The notes beneath the pieces were generated by a model. The model was not told where the DNA came from. It worked only from the letters and a program-made list of their open reading frames with translations, and did no database searches. Positions 22,093 to 34,874 of a DNA stretch of 64,000 bases are shown one piece after another. Source of the DNA: Platycnemis pennipes (Eukaryota; Arthropoda; Insecta; Odonata; Platycnemididae); assembly GCA_933228895.1 (NCBI GenBank), contig OW121846.1, positions 77,698,064 through 77,762,063 on the forward strand, given 5' to 3'. The translations under genes were made by a program, and so were the position numbers. Position 1 is the first letter of the stretch, and each line of letters begins with the position of its first letter.

Positions 22093-22544
22093 GTCATGCC
22101 ATGGATCGATTATTTATTGACGATTATAAAATTTTACAATTTTCATTAGCTGTCATCTGATCTGTGTCATTTGTACCTACCTCGAGAAATTTCATGCGCA
22201 AGAAAATAACATATTGCTTATGATCTTGACTTGAGCATTGTTGTTTCTGACCTGAAGGCACTAGTAGGGTAGCTGGAGAAACTATCGTCGCCAATAGTCA
22301 ACGCGGGGAACGCCCGGCATCTACCATGGAACATCAACGTCGCGGAAATCTCAGATCCACTTCATTGCTTAGATAAACACATAACTTAGAACATATAAAA
22401 TAAATATGACAAAAACCATTTTGGATTTAATCACACTTTATTGCTCTCCGAACGTTGTTGGCGTTCCTTGGGGTCACACTTGTTCCAGAAGTATCCCGCA
22501 GACCTTAATGCAAACTTACAACCTGTATATATCTACTTCATCAG

Positions 22545-22630
22545 AGCATGAGCCGACTATATCTGTATATATCCGGCAAACCACCACAAGAGTGTCTGAA
22601 AGGGGGTAAAACATCACAAGGCATCCATTT
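22545..22630 (-). repeat. Decayed LINE tail
   Basis: Plus-strand CCGGCAAACCACCACAAGAG then TGTCTGAAAGGGGGTAAAAC matches the reversed stem-loop of the LINE-A/B terminal module with several substitutions. The rest of the copy is lost. Confidence 0.55.
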
Positions 22631-23169
22631 TAAACGTGGCAGAAATAAATTTACACTTATTATCCTGCAGGAAGGCAAAAATAATGGTCAGTGCATGCAT
22701 TATTTACGTGCAGCTTAGAGGTATAATGCTTCTAATTTGTGGATAATGTTAGAAATGCATTTACGAGAAAAGTCTAACTAACTTGATAGTACCTATAAAC
22801 AAGTAGTTTAATAACATAAATAATTAATAAATGAATATTAGTCAGGCATTTAGGTAAATATATTAATTAATGAAACAATATTAGAACTAGAGCTGGTTCT
22901 GAGACCGCGATGGAGGCGGGTGATCCCGCCAGATTGGAGGCATCACCCGCAGTGAACTATTAAGATCCGGTGCCTACCTCAAAGGAAAAACTGAAATAAA
23001 AGAGGAATGCGTCATTTACAAGATATTTACGGTTTTGCGCATTGGGTTCCCCTTCATTGTCAAACCTCAGCCTTATTGGAATTGAGGAGGGTTGTCGATA
23101 TTTCGGATTTTTATCACCCCAGATACGAAGGGGCAAGGGACATTCCTTGCCCCTCTTTGTTTTACAAAA
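22631..23169. other. No gene recognised
   Basis: AT-rich sequence with a short GC-rich inverted motif near 22905-22945 (GGCGGGTGATCCCGCC). No ORF with a signature. Confidence 0.4.
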
Positions 23170-23375
23170 TTATCTATTATTTATTTATTTATCATTGACC
23201 CGAAAACAACAAATGTGGTCTTTATATCGGGTACTTCAATTAACAACTATTACACAAACACAGACATCCATGCCCCGGGCGGTGGCAAACCTCCCCGGGC
23301 AGGATTCGAACCTGCGACCCTGGGATTGACAGACGAGGGATTTACCCCGCCGCCACCCGGGTCGGCAAAATTATC
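23170..23375 (-). repeat. tRNA-derived SINE with intact B box
   Basis: On the minus strand the head reads GACCCGGGTGGCGGCGGGGT and a perfect pol III B box GGTTCGAATCC follows (plus 23302-23312). The body ends in an AATAAATAAATAATAG-like 3' tail (plus about 23175-23195). The A box is weak and the acceptor stem does not close as in a real tRNA, so I call a SINE rather than a tRNA gene. Confidence 0.75.
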
Positions 23376-26169
23376 CAAATGTTAGTAAAAAAAAAACAGA
23401 ATCGGAGATTTAGCCTGCGTCTTGTCTACCACTAGCCTCGTGAATGGGCCAAATAAAGTTTCATTTTATTCATATTTCCTTTTCGGAGAAATTGAAAACT
23501 CCGGCATCCTCATTATATTGGCCTGTTATCCACTCATACAGAGATACTCCGTGCCATACTTATGATAGTATACTAGTTTTATTGTTGACCGAGCTGCTAA
23601 TTCCAATGAAAACAATGTTGCGATTGAGAAAAGGTTTTAATTTGAGGATATTCAATGAATTAGTAGTGCCCGTGTTCATCTAAAAATCATTAGGGATTAG
23701 AAATTTGCTTTAAATCAGGAGGTAATATTGTTGTCACACTCACGACTAATTGAATTTCTTCAAGGTGAGACTCAGTTGAGTGTCCTCCCAGCCAATTCTT
23801 TAATGAGTATTATTGCTTGTGTGTTTAATCACCTCGAACCATCAGAATTCGAATCAGGAGCTAATTTAGGCTAGCTATATTTTCTTCATGGCAGAACATA
23901 AACAATAAATCGCACCAAACAGCAGCAAAGTATATGTTGAGGCAAGATTAACTTTCTGAAAACTGCTCCAAACCAATGTATGTACCTTTTAAAAACTTTG
24001 AGGTGTGAGCCGTAATAATGCTGGCACCGTTTGTAATGCTGTCCGCTTTACTACATATGAAAAGGACCACAAATATAACCTGCCTTTGCTTGAAGAAGGG
24101 GTTTCCGATTTTGTAATTTATGCCTCCCGCAGGCGGAAAAAGTTCGTACCCCTTTGGAGAGCGCCGTTTAAACGAAAAATAATTGCTCACTGTTGGAAAC
24201 AAAGGATAGATTTCCTTTGTTTTTTGAAAGCTACATTGGCAAGTAGCTATGAGGGATAAATGTGATGTAACTGCAGTTGCCTATAAATATTTGTGATACC
24301 TGCCTTCTTTGGAAGGAAACGGAGTGATGGTTATGCACGTATGCGAAAACAGCTCAATCTAATCACTCTACCATTAACAGCAAAGGAATTAGAATTACAA
24401 AATAAGAATGTTTAGGTTCTTGTGGCCCTTTGTTCGTCTCCCATTTTTTTCAACACTCCAGCGTAGTCGACACGCTCAGCTTGGGCAAAACCGGCTTATA
24501 GAATAGCCTCCAGCAAGCGGCAGGCCCTCTTGAGGGTCCGTAATTTCCAGATTGCCCTCATAGTGGCGTCGGCAGCTGATAGTTGCTTTTTGTTTGCGGC
24601 CGGGAGGGTGTGAGGCGTCTGGAGGGGTCTGAGGGGAGTGCGTCCGTCCTGAGCGAGCCGCCATCTGCCGATTGCAGATAGGCCGTCAGACATCCGCTCC
24701 TCATCCCCCTCTCCAGACCCAGTGCTGCCGGTCATGGAGTTCGAAAAAGGAGGCCAGTTCTGTTGCTAAGCGAGGCGCAGCTGTGAGCCAGGCGGGGGAG
24801 GCAAGGCGTAGGCTCCCAAAAACTTTCTGGTCTGTGGAGCACATACTTAGTCTGGCAGGGGGGAGACCATTGCATGGTAATAGCGAAGCTGGCTTAGATG
24901 GGGTTTTCATGGTCTCGCAACGCAGGAATTAAGCTTGGGTTAGCAGTGTAATGCATGATTTTACGTGCACGAACTTCCATCCAAGTCTGGGGCCTAAAGG
25001 CGGAGAAAATGTTTCGCTCTGAGTAGGTTAAACTTCTGATGCGAGCTCCAGCTAAGTATGGATGGGTGTTAATCCTACCCTTGCCTAGTCTCATTACTAT
25101 CAGGGACACATTGCAATGGCATTCAGTACTCCATAGATTGGATTACCGCATGGTTATTCCTTAATAACGAGAGAAAACTATGCGAGTTAACTTCTTTTGT
25201 TCCCTTATGAATTCCAGATTTTGACCGAGGAAAAAACTAGTGGCTAATCGGAGGATTGAAGTCATCGCTTCTATATTATCAGCATTGCCATGAACGGTGA
25301 GGTTCACTTTAATTGTTCATCTCCTCGTAGACTACAGTTTCCAAAATAGTAGTACTTCAGATCAACTTAAGAAAAATATTTTACTTCTTTCAGACTGTAG
25401 TTATTCCTTTCTTCCTAATAGTACGTAGCTGGACAGAGCTTCTTACAAACCTGTGCAAGTTAATGGCCTATACCAAAAGTTTCGTGTTTTTAAGCTCTCA
25501 TTATTCATTTTCTTTGTGAAGAGTTCTTAGTCAACATACAATTGAAAAATAACAAGTGTGTAGATTTTTTAAAGCTTGGAGTGTGTACGCATGAAGACTC
25601 GTGGTGTGAGAACTAAGTCCTAATTTTCGCTAATAGATACTTCTACTAAAAGCGTCACGAATCAGACGGGCAGCCTGAATATCCGTGCGTTCTCCTTTAG
25701 TTTGATTTTTTTAATTGACAAGCTTCCAGAATTGGATGTTTTCCTTATCAGGCAAAATTATACTACAGATGTTGATATTGAGGGAGGGAATTTTTCAAAT
25801 TTTCGTTCGAAAGAGGAAAATTTCAAGAAAATGGCATTTTTGCCACTTATCTACTCACAGCTCATCGCAGTACTAGGTGAATGGATTTTCATGACTACGA
25901 GTCATTCATAATTTTTTCGATGATATTTAACTTTTAAAGCTACCTACGTCAGAAGTAAAAAGAAAGGCGAAAAATAATTTGATGCTCATATTTATTGATC
26001 TCCAATGCAAAATGATCTTAGATAATTATAATAATTGAAACGCACCTAAGCTCGAAAAACGAAATATTTATCGCATGCTCTGTTCTGCCGGAAAAACAGA
26101 AGAATGCCACAGTTTTTAACCAAAAGAATCATTCCTCTCCATCCAGAAAACCATGGCGATGGTTGATGT
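23376..26169. other. No gene recognised; GC-rich stretch at about 24470-24880
   Basis: Mostly AT-rich. The 24470-24880 part is GC-rich with overlapping frames on both strands (for example minus 24735-24496) but no domain I recognise. It could be a host CpG-rich promoter or an exon of an unseen gene. I found no clear splice pair or repeat match. Confidence 0.35.
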
Positions 26170-26250
26170 AAGTACCTACGTAGTGCACGTTTGGTGAAAC
26201 TCACCCCTGCCACACACCCGCGAGGTGGCTTGCAGAGTGCATATAGATAT
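26170..26250 (+). repeat. LINE tail
   Basis: GCACGTTTGGTGAAACTCAC, CCCTGCCACACACCCGCGAG, GTGGCTTGCAGAG and a decayed ATATAGATAT tail: the terminal module only. Confidence 0.7.
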
Positions 26251-26796
26251 TATACCGTTGATAAGCACCACGCAGAGGAGAGAAATGGATCCTCATTGAG
26301 CAGAAGGGAGCGAGATGCCATACCCTCTCTTGAATGTAATGGCTTGCATTCAGTACTTCATGGGTGTTCATAAGCTCGTGTTTAGGAGTGAAATTTGCTC
26401 CTTTTTTTAGGAACAAACAAATTTATCACGGTTAATGTAACTTCTCAGAACTTCTGCCCCTGGAAATTGATAATTAATACGACGCGTTTCTTTGATTGAT
26501 GCATGAGTATACTCATATGGCTGACATCGCTGACATTAACCCAGTGGCGTGCAACGCTGTTTTTTTCTTTTACTTATCCTTTAATTATGTTTAAAAATAC
26601 ATTGCTGATTATTTTGTTGGGATTATCTAGTATTTTTGTAACTTATTCCCCCAGAAATTTGCTCTATAGGACCTCCGCTCGGAGCTTTGATGCCAACCCA
26701 GACATACACAAACACATCCCTGTATATGAGATTTGGGATAATAATGTGATATAATACTGTAAATGCAATGAATAATGAATCAATTGAGAAATCTGT

Positions 26797-26892
26797 ATGA
26801 ATGGGGTGACTGAGTAGCCACACTCAAACAACAACACCTTGTGCGTAGCTATCCAAAAATGGCTGTGCCGGGTACTTGGTCACCCCATTCAA
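26797..26892. repeat. Short element with inverted ends
   Basis: GAATGGGGTGACTGAGTA (from 26797) and, in reverse complement, GAATGGGGTGACCAAGTA (ending near 26890) form imperfect 18-bp ends around a core of about 60 bp. It could be a small MITE. No clear target duplication was found. Confidence 0.55.
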
Positions 26893-28119
26893 AAACTAAA
26901 GATATTTAGGAAAAAAGTACGTGAAACAAATTTCTTTCAATTCCATATTATAAAAGAAACGTTTATGCCCATTAAAACATGAAATAAGAAATATATGTGG
27001 TTAAAAATAAAACTTTTCTAACAAATTTAGTTATTTTGGGGTCATCAAATACCCCGCACCATTACGGAAGATTTAAGGGCTGTAGCGACAAGTTCTTAGT
27101 CTATACAAAATGTTCTTTCTATGTTACGTACATACGATGAAGTATGACTTTATGGCTTTAGCAATAAGTTCCATGCCTTGTTCGTTGTAGTACGTAACTA
27201 AAGAATATAAATTATGAATAGATTAAGAAATTATCGACGCTGGAAATAGTCGCAGAGGTATACGAAGACGTTTATCATATTTTGATATATTCTAATGCAT
27301 CTAGACCGTATTCCATACTCTTTCCTGTTGGCGACGCCATAAGTTCCAGCATGGTGCGATTGGATGGATGGGTGCATTCGCCTAGCCATCACATCGCTTT
27401 CTAAAATTTTAGCCCTCTAGCATATGTGCGGTGGTTAAAAATGAGAGGAGTACTAGTACAGAAGGAGTAAGGGTTCAAGGACCATTCCCAACAAGTAACA
27501 TGTATGTCCTCAGTGAAGTTATATACCTACTTCTTTATAAGGGCCAACATGAAGTGAAATTTTTTGACACTGGTTAAAGTGCCAAACCAAAGTGAGTGGG
27601 GCGTTTCACGAAATTGTAAATTGTTGGAGTCATAATGGGTTAAACAATGTCTCTTAGTCTTATAATGCGAAGGAGAAAGGCATTTCAATAACTGCCTCGA
27701 GAATCACGGCAACTGCTAGTAAATAATTACTTTTTCGCTCTTAAAATTGTGCGGAACTGTGTCTATGTTTTCCAGTCATTCTGTAATCATAAAAAATAAA
27801 GCAAGGTCCTGCACGTGGGTAAAGCAATGCGCATCTCCTGAAATCGTCCCTCCTAGGCATCAAACATGTCACCTTTTCTCGAGGAAACATTATGACAGGA
27901 AAATATTTTACTGACGACATCGCCCTATGCTGTCGAAAGCTATAACAGAAACCTGACCGTACTTGAGGTTGATTAAAATGGAGTTGATTAAAATGGAGAT
28001 TAAAATTAAAATTATTGGTATTTATTTTGCGGATAAACCTCTTTTTAGATAAAGTAGCGACTTAAATGTTCCGCCATTAGGTTTGGGCAGTTACTAGCTC
28101 CTGTGATAAAATTATTAGT
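26893..28119. other. No gene recognised
   Basis: AT-rich DNA without a supported gene, exon or repeat. Confidence 0.4.
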
Positions 28120-28132
28120 ATAGGTGTACCGG

Positions 28133-28392
28133 CGGTCGTGGTGGAGAAGTGGGTAGAGCACTGAGCTACTGACCGGAGGGTCCCGGGTAAGAGCCTTACT
28201 GGACACCCCCATCTAAAATGCTCGCTATTCGATTTTCTGAATGTCAGAACTTCGTAGGAAATCGCAGGTGGCCCAGGGAAAGGAACTGGCCCCCCTACGC
28301 TGAATGTGTGAATTTCACACGCCATTGGCTTAGAACGGGGTGAGATCTACTCTCACCTATTAAAACTAACCTTCGGGTTGAATCACTGAGTG
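28133..28392 (+). repeat. tRNA-derived SINE (SINE1), 13-bp target duplication
   Basis: Flanked by ATAGGTGTACCGG at 28120-28132 and 28393-28405. The tRNA-like head (GTGGTGGAGAAGTGGGTAGA, GCACTGAGCTACTGACC) is followed by a body with CAGGTGGCCCAGGGAAAGGA, TGTGTGAATTTCACACG and CCTTCGGGTTGAATC. It shares the body with 41813-42047, 44815-45130 and 47405-47624. The B box is partly lost here (CGGGTAAGAGCC). Confidence 0.9.
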
Positions 28393-28405
28393 ATAGGTGT
28401 ACCGG

Positions 28406-31400
28406 AATAAAAACACCTTTTATGCATTGAACATTTTTCCTCCGAAAATATCCGATTTCGGATCGGATTCGAAAATTCGGGGATTATTATCCTATTGAGA
28501 AAGAAAGTATTCCTCAAGGTTTAAGTGTCTTCGCAAATATATTCACATTCTGTGCGGACAAATGAAAACCTTATCTGAAAAGAGTATCCTATATTCATTA
28601 GTATTAGTGGTAAATGTTATTACATAATACTGCCAATTACAATTCAGATAAAGGAGTAATGGATGAATGGAGGGAGGCGGATTTTTTGCTACGCACAACA
28701 TTTCGTTCGTCAAAGTTTGTTTTGAAGGTCTTGACGTGGTGAGGGCTCGCAGCCATTCCATTCACATAACGGGAACAGTATTTTGCGTTTGTGTGTGTGC
28801 GCGTGAGTGTGTGTGCCTACGAGTGGGGAAGGAGGTGAAGAGGGGAGGTAAGAGGAGAAGGAGAGGAGGGGAGGGATCAGCTGTCATCTTGGGTCTGCAG
28901 CTGGGGATGAGAGAGGTTCTGGATTGACAACAATGAGTCCTGAGGGGACAAAATGGCAACAATACAACGGCAAAGGTCTTCATCACTGCCCATTGATGCA
29001 ACTGGCTGTTTCTTTTGGGCATTGCAGGAAAATTTCTTGATTGAAATACGCAAGAAAATAATTAGAGATTCTAAAGTGTGTAGGTACTCTTTCTCAGAAA
29101 AATCAGTCGTATTTTACCCTCTTAATCATTGTACATAGCTATTTAGTAGCAAAAGGAATTACGGCCAAGGAAAAAATATTTATTTTAGAATCGAAACAAA
29201 ATAGAAAAATATTTTTAAATTATTCCGATATGAAAAAATGCAACGTGTTATGATTGCTTTTTTGCTAAAATTACAATGATCTTTGACCTTTGGCCCTATC
29301 TAATAACAAACATAACAATGATAATAAACAATACTTAAAAAAATGGATAACCGTATTCAATCTGCTGAAGCAATAGCTATGACACTGAATGAAATAACTA
29401 TTGAAGTAACGGCAATCACTTTCACGATTTAATTTTTTATAAACCAAAATTTCTCTCAGCTGGGAAAAGACAGCTTTGGTTTCATTTGTCCGTTAATGGG
29501 GTATCTAATTTTTCTATGGGCAATGTGTTATGCAATAATTTAGTAAAATAATGATTTCAAAATTTCAGAGTCGAATTGTGTTACATTTCATTATTGAGTT
29601 GCTTGTGTTTTCGGTCGTTTTCTCTATTCATGTTTCACGTTTATTGAATTTTTTTCCCATTCTACTTGGCTATATATATATCTTGCAGTGGCATTCCCGG
29701 ATAAGAGTCGTAGATCCTATTGCTCGTGGATCACACCGGTAATAAGTCACGCTACCAGAAAGTGTGTCCACATAATTTATATTTTGGTTTCCTTCAGGCA
29801 AAAACTCAAATAATTTTACTTCTAGACAGTGTATATAACAGCTGATAAAGGAAGATATTAAGCTCATGCACTTAAGAGTAGCATGTTCTATGCATTATAA
29901 AATCTAATTTTTCCAAGAGACTTTGAGCTTCTGTATATTGTTTGCAGTGATATGTGGTCTCGTGGTGCTTCTTGGATTCCCTGAGTTGATTCGGTGCCGA
30001 AAAAAATCCATGTGAAATAATCCACGAATGAATAATAATAAATGTAATAATATGATAAAGTCAGGAACATAATTTTACAAATAATACTGATATTTTAATA
30101 TTTATCCTTAATAATTATTTATTGTATTGCCTATAAAGGCATCTATAACATCAGGCTTCTTGCTCTTTTCAAATTAAAACTTAATTTGATGATATTACAA
30201 TGATACAAAATAGTTATGCTGAATATGCAAGTAAAAAATATTCTTATATGTGAGACAGTATATAACATGATCTCAAAGAATAGGTAATGGCTGAATTTCG
30301 TTCAATTTAGAACTATAATTGAATTCACTTATATTATGAAATATGTCACATCTGAATGCCTAAGTAGCTACAGGCTTCAACGTAATAATTATTCTCTTGA
30401 ATTTACGCATTTTTTGAACAGAATGATGTCATTTTCCATTGATAAATAATTTCTTATTTAGGAGGGTTAGTTTTCCTTTAGATTCATGCATAATGCCTAT
30501 TTTGCAACAAATACTTGATATAGTACGAATTATATGAAATTTATGAAAATATATTTTATTTTAAAACATAGTAAGTACATAATTAACTTCTAGGATGTCT
30601 AATTGACATCGTTATTCATAGAAAATGATAGAGATCGTAAAATATTATTTTGAAGCTCTTGCCGCCAATCGTTTCCCTCGACCGAGGTTGGGAAATCGAT
30701 TCTTACGTCACTTTGTGACACGATCGAACGATTAATCGAAAGTGAGTAATCAAACGTTTCCGCCTATATTTGTTGGTCAGGGAGGCAATTGTTGAAGGCC
30801 AGGGAAATGTATATACTCTCTATTTTCGGTTACTTTGTCACGTGGCAGGGTTGTAACGTTCCTTATTTAGCAGTGCCATGAATTTAGAAATTTATCTTAT
30901 CATGTTGAAGTATATCTAGGAAACCTACCGGAACCTCTCATTATTTCGAACTACAGGAAATATGGCAAAGTTTTCCTGCCAACGAACGAAAGCTAAGTCA
31001 CTCATTTCCGCTTTTCCACTAAATACAGTTCGCTTCAAAGTATCCTCTTTAAAGATAACGCCAGCATGCACCTCATTAGATAGTTAACACATACTCAGGG
31101 AACATAGAAGGGTACAGTGATCAACAAGAACTCAGTACAATTATCGATGGATTACCAAGAGAATACCTTGAAAAGAGGCTTAGAGGAAGGAGTTGATAAT
31201 AAGTAAGTCATTAGAAAAGTTTCTATTACCATGGTCGTATTCGACTCACAGTTTTTGGTGCTTTTCATTCCCTGTGAGAGGAAGTTTTATGTGCCATAGA
31301 GCCAGTAAATGATGTATGGGCATATATTTCGGTCCATTGAAATGTTTTTCAGCATTTAAGTGTAAGGTTTAATACTAAAGTCTCGTAGAACCATATTACG

Positions 31401-32757
31401 CTGAAGCTTATAGAGAATTGTAATCTACATATCTCTTTTCGATCTCCTTCCTTTATAAGAGGGAGAATATTGGAATGCAATGGATCACTTTATCTGTGTT
31501 TGTGGACGAATCCGTAACTTGCTCTCACATACTCATTACTCTATCCGAAAGCCCTGTCTACCACAAGCTGTCTTCCATGAAAATATTTTCATGATTGTGT
31601 GAAAATAAATGATGAATCTACAGTGGTGACATTTGGGAAACCTTTTGGGCCCACATAAATTTGGGATTTCCTGCCTTTTGGAAGTTGTGCAGCTTTTATT
31701 TTGATTATATTTTCTGAGATTCATTCCTCGATAGCAGTTAATAGAGAACTGTCATTAATGAGGTCACACACAGGAAAATTAGGTAATGAGCACGGAGCAT
31801 CATATTTGTTATGTAGTGCCGGAGGGAACAATATGTCAATTGACGTTATTCGTACTATGTACGAGTATTTAGTCATTAACTTCATTTAATTTCTAATTTA
31901 TGTCATCCGTCTCTGCAGTTTATGCCTCATTGTCATTTATTCCAAAGACTGGCTCTGAGCCAAGTCTTGGGTGATTGCCAACCTGCCTGGGATCTTATGC
32001 TGAAAAATGAGGTGCTCCATATGTTTGCGTCGGTGTTTTTGATATATTAGCCTTGAAATGAAATCCATGTTTGGGGTGGGTTGACCTGAAGTTCACATCA
32101 CTTGCACTTAACTGAATGATTCTACTGAACGTTTCCTTGGGAGTTTTCCTATGACATCTCTCTAAAAATTATAAAATTTCATTTCATGTCATCGGGTTAA
32201 ATATTTTCCTGGAATCCAGCTTCTGTAAAACATTGTTATAGCATTTAGACATGGCAGATATTTTTTTCAAATGTTTTTTTATTTAAGATATCATTTAGAA
32301 AATTTATAAAATTTCATTTGCTGTAATCGGTTTTGGTATATTCCAGGAATGTATTTAATGTAAAACATTAAATTATAGATTGACCATCCTTATTTTTTTT
32401 TAAGAGATAATGGATCTCTCTAGCCATGAAGTTTGGGTTGAAGGTGTGTGATCTTCATGGCACCAAGCTCAATATTCTCCAAATTTTAAGTATCACTGAT
32501 TGAAATAATATTCAGTTAGGCAATCAGTACTCCCCTAGCAGCCTATGTAATGTAACTTAGTTAAAAATTTTATGTAAATTAGTGACGGATATGTATCACA
32601 TTCTGAATAATGATACAGTACATGCACATCTTCCGCAGTTGCATGTAGTTTCATTAAAATATCTGAGTAACCAAGAATTGAAATCATCTGCAATGCAGTT
32701 TCTGTATTTTGTTTTAAAGGAAAGCTTGTCCTCATTTGAACTATATTTTATTTGCAG
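28406..32757. other. No gene recognised; low-complexity patches
   Basis: Holds a GT-rich run at about 28785-28815 followed by a purine-rich GGAGG tract to about 28880, and long AT-rich stretches. It also has two diverged tandem copies of about 130 bp at roughly 32165-32290 and 32290-32400 (shared TATAAAATTTCATTT). It may include the 5' intron and first exon of IPPK, which I could not locate. Confidence 0.4.
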
Positions 32758-32869
32758 TGATGAACCATCAAAGGGGTCTATTGGTCAGGCTGTTCGATAC
32801 TCTCTACGGAATAAGAAGTGGACCTATCGAGGAGAGGGAAATGCGAATGTAGTCATCGCATTGCCTCAG
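32758..32869 (+). CDS. IPPK: IPPK exon: N-terminal GEGN region of inositol-pentakisphosphate 2-kinase
   Basis: IPPK phosphorylates inositol pentakisphosphate at the 2-position to make InsP6 (phytate). The exon translates to a stretch ending WTYRGEGNANVVIALPQ, which matches the family's N-terminal W-x-Y-x-GEGN nucleotide-binding loop. It is preceded by a pyrimidine-rich tract and TTTGCAG, and followed by the donor GTATGT directly after a complete Gln codon (phase 0). It is 112 bp long and starts at the third base of a codon. The open frame runs upstream to an ATG at 32582, but the acceptor and the lack of family similarity there argue that a small upstream exon carries the true start. I could not find that exon. 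The next exon continues exactly where the family sequence predicts (the VLRLRKS strand). The family assignment is from recalled conserved motifs, not a search. Confidence 0.85.
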
Positions 32870-33704
32870 GTATGTTATGTGACTTTGTTACTTTCTTGTA
32901 TGGATCACATGAAATATTTATTATTTTACTTCCTGTCGGCAGCACAGCTGCTCCACACACTCCGTAGGTCTGCTGCTTTCACTGTGCTTATTTTCACAGT
33001 TGAGCCGGCTAGGACATTCGTGCTTATTTTAATTACTTATTAAAAATATTTAGTAATCGACTAGCTTTCAACTACCATCACTGCATGTACATTCTTACCT
33101 AATTTTGCTGTTATTTTATTTGCTGTTTTTGAGGTAACATGATTTATTCTCGCCATCATCATACAACTCGGGGGTAGCCATATGATGCAAACTTAAAGCA
33201 TCAATCTTACTCACATCATTAACGTCACCTCAATGCACCATTCTTTTCCCTGTGTCACTGTAATAACAATTCCCAGTATGGCCAGTAGTCCTGCGGAACA
33301 AATCTCATCTCTTTGATTGCTATATTGCATACAATCCTGGAGTAATATTTAGGATTGTTACTTATATTTTCTTTTATTCCGCATAAAATGTTAACGATGA
33401 TAATTCGTAGTCATTCAGTAAACCATTACCATGTACATGATTATTAAACCTTCGCATTGCACCTATTGTTTGGAGTTGGGGTAGAGTTTTATGCAATGGG
33501 CATGGTAGAGGTTTGTATGGTGTCAAATTAAGGTTCACCAAAACATGGTGTTGAAAGACATCCCATCAGTGCACTAACATTAGTTCATATACAGAAGGGA
33601 TTGATGATATTTAGGCCAAGCTGCAATTATTATCTTTTCTCATTTCTCTCACAAGCGCAAGGAAAATGCTGAAAGAATGATTTACTGCTCTGCTCAAAAA
33701 CTGA

Positions 33705-33747
33705 TCTACATCAAACCAGTCATAGGATTGAAGACCAATGTTGATGG
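33705..33747 (+). repeat. RTE 3' end remnant
   Basis: TCATAGGATTGAAGACCAATGTTGATG resembles the RTE 3' end at 5058-5085 (CTTAGGATTGATGACCAATG then ATGATG). Only the last 40 or so bases are clearly alignable. Confidence 0.5.
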
Positions 33748-33753
33748 GTGTTT

Positions 33754-34407
33754 CTAATGTAAACTTATCTTGTTGTAAATCGTTTTTAATAGCCAGAATA
33801 CATTCGTAATATCAGCATACAATACACGGAGCACTACATTAGGTACACAGTTTAGAGTGGTTAGAAGATGACTGGCACATGTTTCATGGTTTGACCTTTT
33901 ATATCCCATTTCAATCAATACATGGTGAACCGTTTTATTCCAGGTCCTGGATGATTGTTTGAGCCCATAAATACACTTATGCAACAAACATACCTTCTCC
34001 TCTTGGCCTTCTACCTCAAATCCTTCTGGCTATTCCATGTACACTATTCCTTCTAGTTGGCCATTTAAAAATGCTGTGTCAACATCTAGACGATCAATAT
34101 CAAGATTCTTCTCAGCAGGCATTGCAATTAATGTCCTGAGGGTTGATCCTCGTACAACTGGGGAAAAAGTGTCCTCGTAATCCACTCCCAATACTTGGTT
34201 AAAGCCTTTTGCTACAAGACGTGCCTTATACCTGGAGATCGTTCCATCAGTATTCCTTTTAACCTTGAATACCCATTTGCATGGTATCACCTTCTGACTG
34301 GGACGGTCAACCAAACTCCAAGCCTGGTTAGTCAATAATGGGTTGTACTCTTCCTCCATTGCAGACGTCCATTTGGCCTTGTTATCACCTGCCATTGCTT
34401 CACTCAC
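33754..34407 (-). pseudogene. Copia reverse transcriptase, broken
   Basis: The minus frame 34407-34030 carries WSLVDRPSQKVIPCKWVFKV, KARLVAKGFNQVLGVDYEDT then FSPVV, and LDVDTAFLNGQLEG, all classic for the copia-type RT domain. After a stop, 33987-33754 continues with LLHKCIYGLKQSSRTWN. The catalytic YVDD-type box reads YADIT, so the second Asp is lost. The protein ends soon after and no RNase H follows. Confidence 0.88.
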
Positions 34408-34684
34408 CGTAAGAGGTTCACTGCTGAAATCAAGTGTAGTTTGTATAACATAAAGTTTGGATACTCCTTTTTCTTATGTAACCTTTAAAGATATCTTCGG
34501 TTTTGTTCTTCTGGATTCTAGCAGTTATCACCCGACTCGTCGTCACTGGAATCACAAGAACCTGACTCTTCAATAGATAGAATTTCTGGTTCATTTCCAT
34601 GTTCCAATGCATCAGGAGGTTGGACGTTGCTGGTATGATGGGGTGACAGCATTAGCTGAGTCGTGGAAGACTCAATATCCTTAT

Positions 34685-34874
34685 GGAGAAGAGAAAAAAT
34701 AACGATGCAATTCCTCAAAACTTTATTTTGACATGACCATGGTTTTGCTGATGATGCTGCGCCGCAGTGAAACCATGGTCGTGTCAAAATAAAGTTTTGT
34801 GGAATTGCATCGTTATTTTTTCTCTTCTCCATTATGGAAAACTTCCACCAAGTTACCCCCCGGAAACAGTTTCT
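34685..34874 (+). ncRNA. 190-bp insertion with a hammerhead-ribozyme core and long palindrome
   Basis: Flanked by TCAATATCCTTAT at 34672-34684 and 34875-34887 (13-bp target duplication). Arms 34683-34745 and 34770-34832 are imperfect inverted repeats. On the + strand CTGATGA (34748-34754), stem-loop GCTGCGCCGCAG, GAAA (34769-34772) and CCATGGTC (34773-34780) follow in hammerhead order with the GTC triplet intact. Stem I would be CTTTATTTTGACA paired with TGTCAAAATAAAG, with extra bases on the 5' side. Hammerheads are known from Penelope-like elements and retrozymes. Which of these this is remains open. Confidence 0.7.

Noticed and set aside
23255..23375. Possible functional tRNA gene
   Set aside because: The B box is good but the A box and acceptor stem are poor and a SINE body and tail follow.
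24476..24932. Overlapping frames in a GC-rich patch
   Set aside because: Three or more frames open on both strands by composition; no recognised domain.
1063..26250. Repeated GGTGTGTGGCAGGGG-type units taken as a possible CRISPR-like or satellite array
   Set aside because: The units are dispersed, in both orientations and at irregular spacing, and are explained as 3' ends of LINE copies.
28762..29022. Pro/Ser-rich minus frame
   Set aside because: Translates a GT/GGAGG low-complexity tract.
32582..33043. 153-residue + frame around the first IPPK exon
   Set aside because: Only 32758-32869 has family similarity; the rest reads through splice sites into intron.
34518..34832. 104-residue minus frame
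   Set aside because: Runs through the hammerhead insertion into copia sequence; an accidental fusion, not a gene.
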